From Chamaecrista fasciculata (taxonomy: Eukaryota; Streptophyta; Magnoliopsida; Fabales; Fabaceae), in NCBI GenBank assembly GCA_003254925.1, contig QANZ01041884.1:1-64000 (forward strand): 64,000 nucleotides of DNA. The letters are read 5' to 3'. Every line of letters starts with the position of its first letter. Position 1 is the stretch's first letter. Position numbers and translations under genes: made by a program. The notes below the pieces were generated by a model. The model saw nothing but the letters and a program-made list of their open reading frames with translations, did no database searches and was not told the origin of the DNA. Shown here in pieces: positions 60,059 through 64,000 of this stretch.

Positions 60059-61176
60059 AAATTTTCCTAATATATACCCTTCCATGGTAGCCGATTTTTT
60101 TTAGTTGAGGATTTGGATGTTCCAATTGCCCTGTGTATCCTGCTAGAAAATCCAGTGGATAACTCCATATCATATTCTACCTTCGAAATTCTCAGCATAA
60201 GCCAATAGATCTGGTTCCAACGCGACTGGATTTTGATTTATTTCCACGTGAAAAGAAAAAAACCCTTCCTCTCACTCCTCACTTCATCCAAGGGTCAGAA
60301 AAGAAGACACATTAGACAGATGCTTCTTAACCTGGGCATTTATTTTGAGATTAATGGGTGCTATGGTTCAATCATAATGTCATAGAAATTGTACTGCTAG
60401 CTCCATTACGAAAAACGGAGTAGCATTTTTTGGGTATCTAATTAGTTTAGAGTTCTTGTGAAGTGTACGAAAATTTAATTATAAATGTAATTAGTGTGTA
60501 GCATACACCACATAGGAACAGTAATCAGATGTCAAAGTGATTCTACGGCGAAAAGCGGATCTCCAGGATCCGCTATGTACGAAGTCTTATTATCCCCATG
60601 AAGGAATGGACTGAGCAAGTGATGTGGTCATCATCATACTCATATCATTTAATCGCTGGTATGTGCACTCTTAACTCCTTAATTAACTCTATCAAACTTG
60701 AGCAATTCAAACTTTGAGATATAGAGGGAAAAATAAATCCCTGACCATTGGGATAGTTTCAGTAATGGTGGCGTAGAATTAGGCATATATAAGCATCATT
60801 TATTATACTTCCACAAATAGAAACCTCGCCAAATTACAAAACCATACAATATAGCAACATGAAAATAATAATACAATTTGGGGGGCATTAAGCACTAGCC
60901 ATCACATTATCGACGCTACAATTGCAAATGTAAGAGTAAGACATAAAAACCATCGCCCATCCCCGTACACAAAAAGAAGGCAATAAACAATTTACATTGC
61001 CAAGTGAATATATTTTACTTTGATCACAATTCACAAACCTCTCGATATGCTGTAGTGTTGCACTTTGACTGAGAAGATGTAAACCTAAAAACTTGGGTGA
61101 CATTTGTACAGAGAGCAATAAGCCAACACGACTATGCATGATTTGATAACAAAGCCGGTTAGAGCAATTTTTTGCA
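60059..61176. other. convergent 3' flanks of SERINC (+) and the AGD14-like gene (-)
   Basis: The two genes are convergent with about 1.1 kb between stop codons. Both 3' UTRs must fall here. No other gene was seen; the frame at 60888-61238 (minus) is noise overlapping the terminal exon. Confidence 0.55.
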
Positions 61177-63660
61177 TCAACCAAATGGGTTGCCTCCTGC
61201 AGAAGAGAGATTTGAGGCAGGATGGGCTGAGAATGCACCAGTCAGCTGCCGATCTAAATTTGAGAAGCCAAAGGCAGCTCCTTCAGTATTATAACTCCCA
61301 ATTTGAGAAGCCAAAGCCAAAGGTAATATACTTGGCGTGAAAGCTGACGAATGAGGTTGTGCTTGTGGGGGTAGAAATGATCCATATGGTGATGAATGTG
61401 ATGGATTCCACACAAGAGATGGGTTACCCAAGCTTGCAGGAAGCATTGCGGCTGAAGTAGATACACTGGGCAGAGCACCGTGCAAGGATGAAATTGAAGG
61501 AAACTGCATCCAAGGAAAGTATTACATGTGTTATAATCTATTTTTTCACAACAAACAGATGAGGTATACAAAGTTTGTATTTTTTCACTGAGTGACACAT
61601 TAGAAAGTCAGCATGTCAAATGTCCATGTTTGAAGCTTTGTAGACACAAGGCAGTCATACAAAAACTGGAGAAAACAAAATGTTTTTCAGCATTCACCAA
61701 ATTATGGATATGAAATTTCCCAATTTGTGGGGATCTCTAAGGGGACAACCCTACTAAAGGAATTTCTGCCAAATTTCTTTAGTATATATATATATATGCC
61801 TAAATTAGTATTGGTATATTTATAATTAGTTCTGATTTCAAAATTTCACTTAAAATATTGACAAAGTTCTAATTAATCTTCAGAAAATCTTATAAATAAT
61901 CCCTTGAGGTACCTGATCTTCTATGGGGAATGGGGACGAGAAGGCAGGGGAGTGGCAATGAATAGGAGTTGGGAAGGCATTCTATCCCTACCTCCCTCTC
62001 CCCAACCCTCTTATTTACCCCATTGTTACATATCAAATCACTGTCAATTCTATTATTAGACAAGCTCCTTTAAAGTGCAAGATGGGCCTAAAGCATGATG
62101 TATACAAGTTATAACTAAAAGGTGGAAAAACAGCTTGTGAGAATTGTTCAATGTGGACAAAATCCAAACCACACAATTGATCTTCCATCAAAATCAATGA
62201 TTATTAAAAATCACTATCCTCTCTAAAGCATACCAGACACTCAAAAAGAGCCAAATCCCCAGTAAGCGATATCAGTAATTTAATTCAAATCTCCTATACC
62301 ACCTACCAAACATGGCAAGAATATGAAGTTTTGAATGGTCTTTTGAAAATCATTTACGAAAGAGTGCTTAGATCTAAATAAGGCTCAAATAACTGACAAC
62401 CCACAATATCATTTTAAATTGAAAATCACGTACAGTTGGAGCTTGAACTGGATGTGATTCAGTGCCAACATCAAACGGATTTGTGGATTTTGATGGCTGC
62501 TGAAAACTTGGCATGGGCTGTAACAGAGGGCAGACATTGGTATGAGATGCATCACAAAGTTGTACAAGCTACAGGTTAAGATAATAAACTTATATGCTAT
62601 TATTATAGTTGGTTTGTAATAGTATTACCGCAGTATTATATTGCATTGAGAAACCCATGCCATGAGGAGGCCTCACTTGCCACCCTGGAACTGGAGCAGG
62701 GAATGATGCATACCTTACAGTAAAAAGATCCTGCACATATTTGTAGGCTACTATAAGATATACTAATATTACACACATGCAAGTGCAATAAGTAGATGCT
62801 CTTTTAAGTGAAATAAGCAAAGAATACCTCAGGAAGTTCTTTTCTTCCACTTGGTTTTACTTCTACAGATGGTTGTGAAACATTGCTAGAGGTAGTCTGA
62901 CTGGCAGGGTTTGAGACAAGATGGGATGTCTGCGGTATTGACATGTTTGGATGACCTTGTATCATGGGTGCAAGAGGTACATTCCAAGGCTGCAAGATAA
63001 TTTTCCATCAAATAAGGTGAGAAATACTACAAATCTAAATGGAAAGAACATTTGAGAAGACTTTTCCATCAGGCCTACCTGATTGTTTAGAGCTCCAACA
63101 ACTGGTGGTGTAAGCTGTTGAGTAGAATACTGACTAACAGTAGGAGGGAACAAAGATTGCTGATGCTGCACCACTCTGGTCAATCCAGGAGCTGCTACTG
63201 GTGCACCGCTGGATGGGAAAGTTGCGAGGCCGCCAACAGTTGCAGTAGCAGTAGCAGGAAGAGATACTGAGGAGTCCCCAGTTTTTGCTAATGTTGCCAC
63301 ACTGCCCCCAGGAATAGGTGTTACAACACTGGAACCACCTTGGACTTGAGAAACATGACCAGGTACAGATGCTGATACTGACAATTGGAACAGTGCAGAT
63401 TCAAGTGGATTTACATTTGAAGGAGCTTGAGTTTCTTTGGCTTGCGGGATGACATCAAAAGATGCCCAATTGTTGCCATCACTGGAATTTGGTTGCTCCA
63501 CAATGGATTGAACTACAGTAGTTTGCTGGGCTTGAGGCATTGCTGGAGCCACAGGAGGTTCAGGCTCCGCATCAAAATCAATAAGGCTCTTAGTAGTTTC
63601 AAGCTTAACTTCTGCCACATTTCCATTACTGGATGCCAAGCTACTGGAAGATGCAGTTCT
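61177..63660 (-). CDS. AGD14-like: AGD14-like ArfGAP, C-terminal five exons (5' part outside the window)
   Basis: Plant AGD14/15 proteins resemble animal AGFG1: an N-terminal Arf GTPase-activating zinc finger followed by a long low-complexity tail. Only the tail is here. Exons on the minus strand, in order: 63660-63079, 62989-62828, 62730-62629, 62517-62434, 61503-61177; all are phase 0, together 1257 nt (418 aa plus stop). Visible marks are SLIDFDAEPEPP, NNWASFDVIPQ, PWNVPLAPMIQGHP, GRKELPEDLFTVRY, GWQVRPPHGMGFSMQYN and the C-terminal SAGGNPFG. Two NPF motifs (TNPFDVG and the terminal GGNPFG) are typical ligands of EH-domain endocytic proteins. The region is rich in S, P, Q, T and A. The exon at 63079-63660 starts after AACAG with RTASSSSLASSNG. 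The ArfGAP domain itself is not visible, so the name rests on the tail motifs. Confidence 0.85.
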
Positions 63661-64000
63661 CTGTTATTATAAGCAGTCGGTTATAATTATATAGTTTATA
63701 AATTAAAATCAATGTGACGTACCCTAGAAAGCAAGGGACGCAGACAAAAGAGAGATGTCATAAGTTTCTAAGCCGTTGATTATATAGTTTATAAATTCCT
63801 TGGTGCTCATGCTGATTAGTAATTCCAATTTTTGATTGAATGCTCAAAGAACAGATCAAACGTGCATGGATAATATTAAAACCACTACGGACAATAATAA
63901 ATCCACTAGCAACTAACAGTACATGATTTTTTTTTTTTTTTTAAGATTTTTTTTTTTTTTTTAAAAAGAAATCTTTCTAGAAATAACAGCTTGAATTATA
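63661..64000 (-). other. intron of the AGD14-like gene with two long homopolymer T runs
   Basis: This is sequence upstream of the 63660 exon on the minus strand, presumably intron. It includes T runs at about 63928-63942 and 63948-63962 separated by AAGA. No exon was recognised before the window ends. Confidence 0.5.

Overview
This is plant nuclear DNA, almost certainly from a eudicot. The genes have many GT-AG introns and the intergenic DNA is AT-rich and crowded with small inverted-repeat transposons. The proteins recognised are plant-specific or closely match plant families. No bacterial, viral or organellar gene set is present. There are two runs of N (28512-29123 and 52698-52978) and a single N at 7169. 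I cannot name the species.

Layout. (1) 557-6617 (+): a 12-exon sulfate-transporter-family gene of the SULTR3;5 type, with transposon debris in its promoter and introns. (2) 7634-12633: a dense nest of inverted-repeat elements. One carries a captured pectin-methylesterase/invertase-inhibitor fragment and another a captured CIPK kinase fragment; between them lies a 1.1-kb near-perfect foldback with an exact 9-bp target-site duplication. (3) 12863-21619 (+): a 24-exon gene for coatomer subunit beta' (COPI coat). (4) 21.6-39 kb: long intergenic DNA with many MITEs, a tRNA-Met-derived SINE, a PIF/Harbinger-type MITE and a GC-rich island. (5) 39343-41652 (+): an intronless leucine-rich-repeat extensin (LRX3/4/5 type), a cell-wall protein. 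(6) 41.7-54 kb: AT-rich intergenic DNA holding the 3' part of a LINE that was itself interrupted by a hAT-type MITE. (7) 55656-60058 (+): a 12-exon SERINC/TMS membrane protein gene with one apparent GC-AG intron. (8) 61177-63660 (-): the last five exons of an AGD14-like (AGFG-type) ArfGAP; its 5' part lies beyond the window.

The exon models were built by hand from splice signals, reading frame and family resemblance. The complete models have coding lengths divisible by three: SULTR 1920 nt (639 aa), coatomer beta' 2718 nt (905 aa), LRX 2310 nt (769 aa) and SERINC 1206 nt (401 aa). The AGD14-like partial is 1257 nt.

The host genes are unrelated housekeeping, transport, wall and trafficking genes and form no pathway cluster. 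Two of them (coatomer beta' and the AGD14-like ArfGAP) touch Arf/COPI trafficking, but I read that as coincidence. I found no convincing new biological system. The most noteworthy content is the 7.6-12.6 kb cluster of gene-capturing and foldback elements directly upstream of the coatomer gene.
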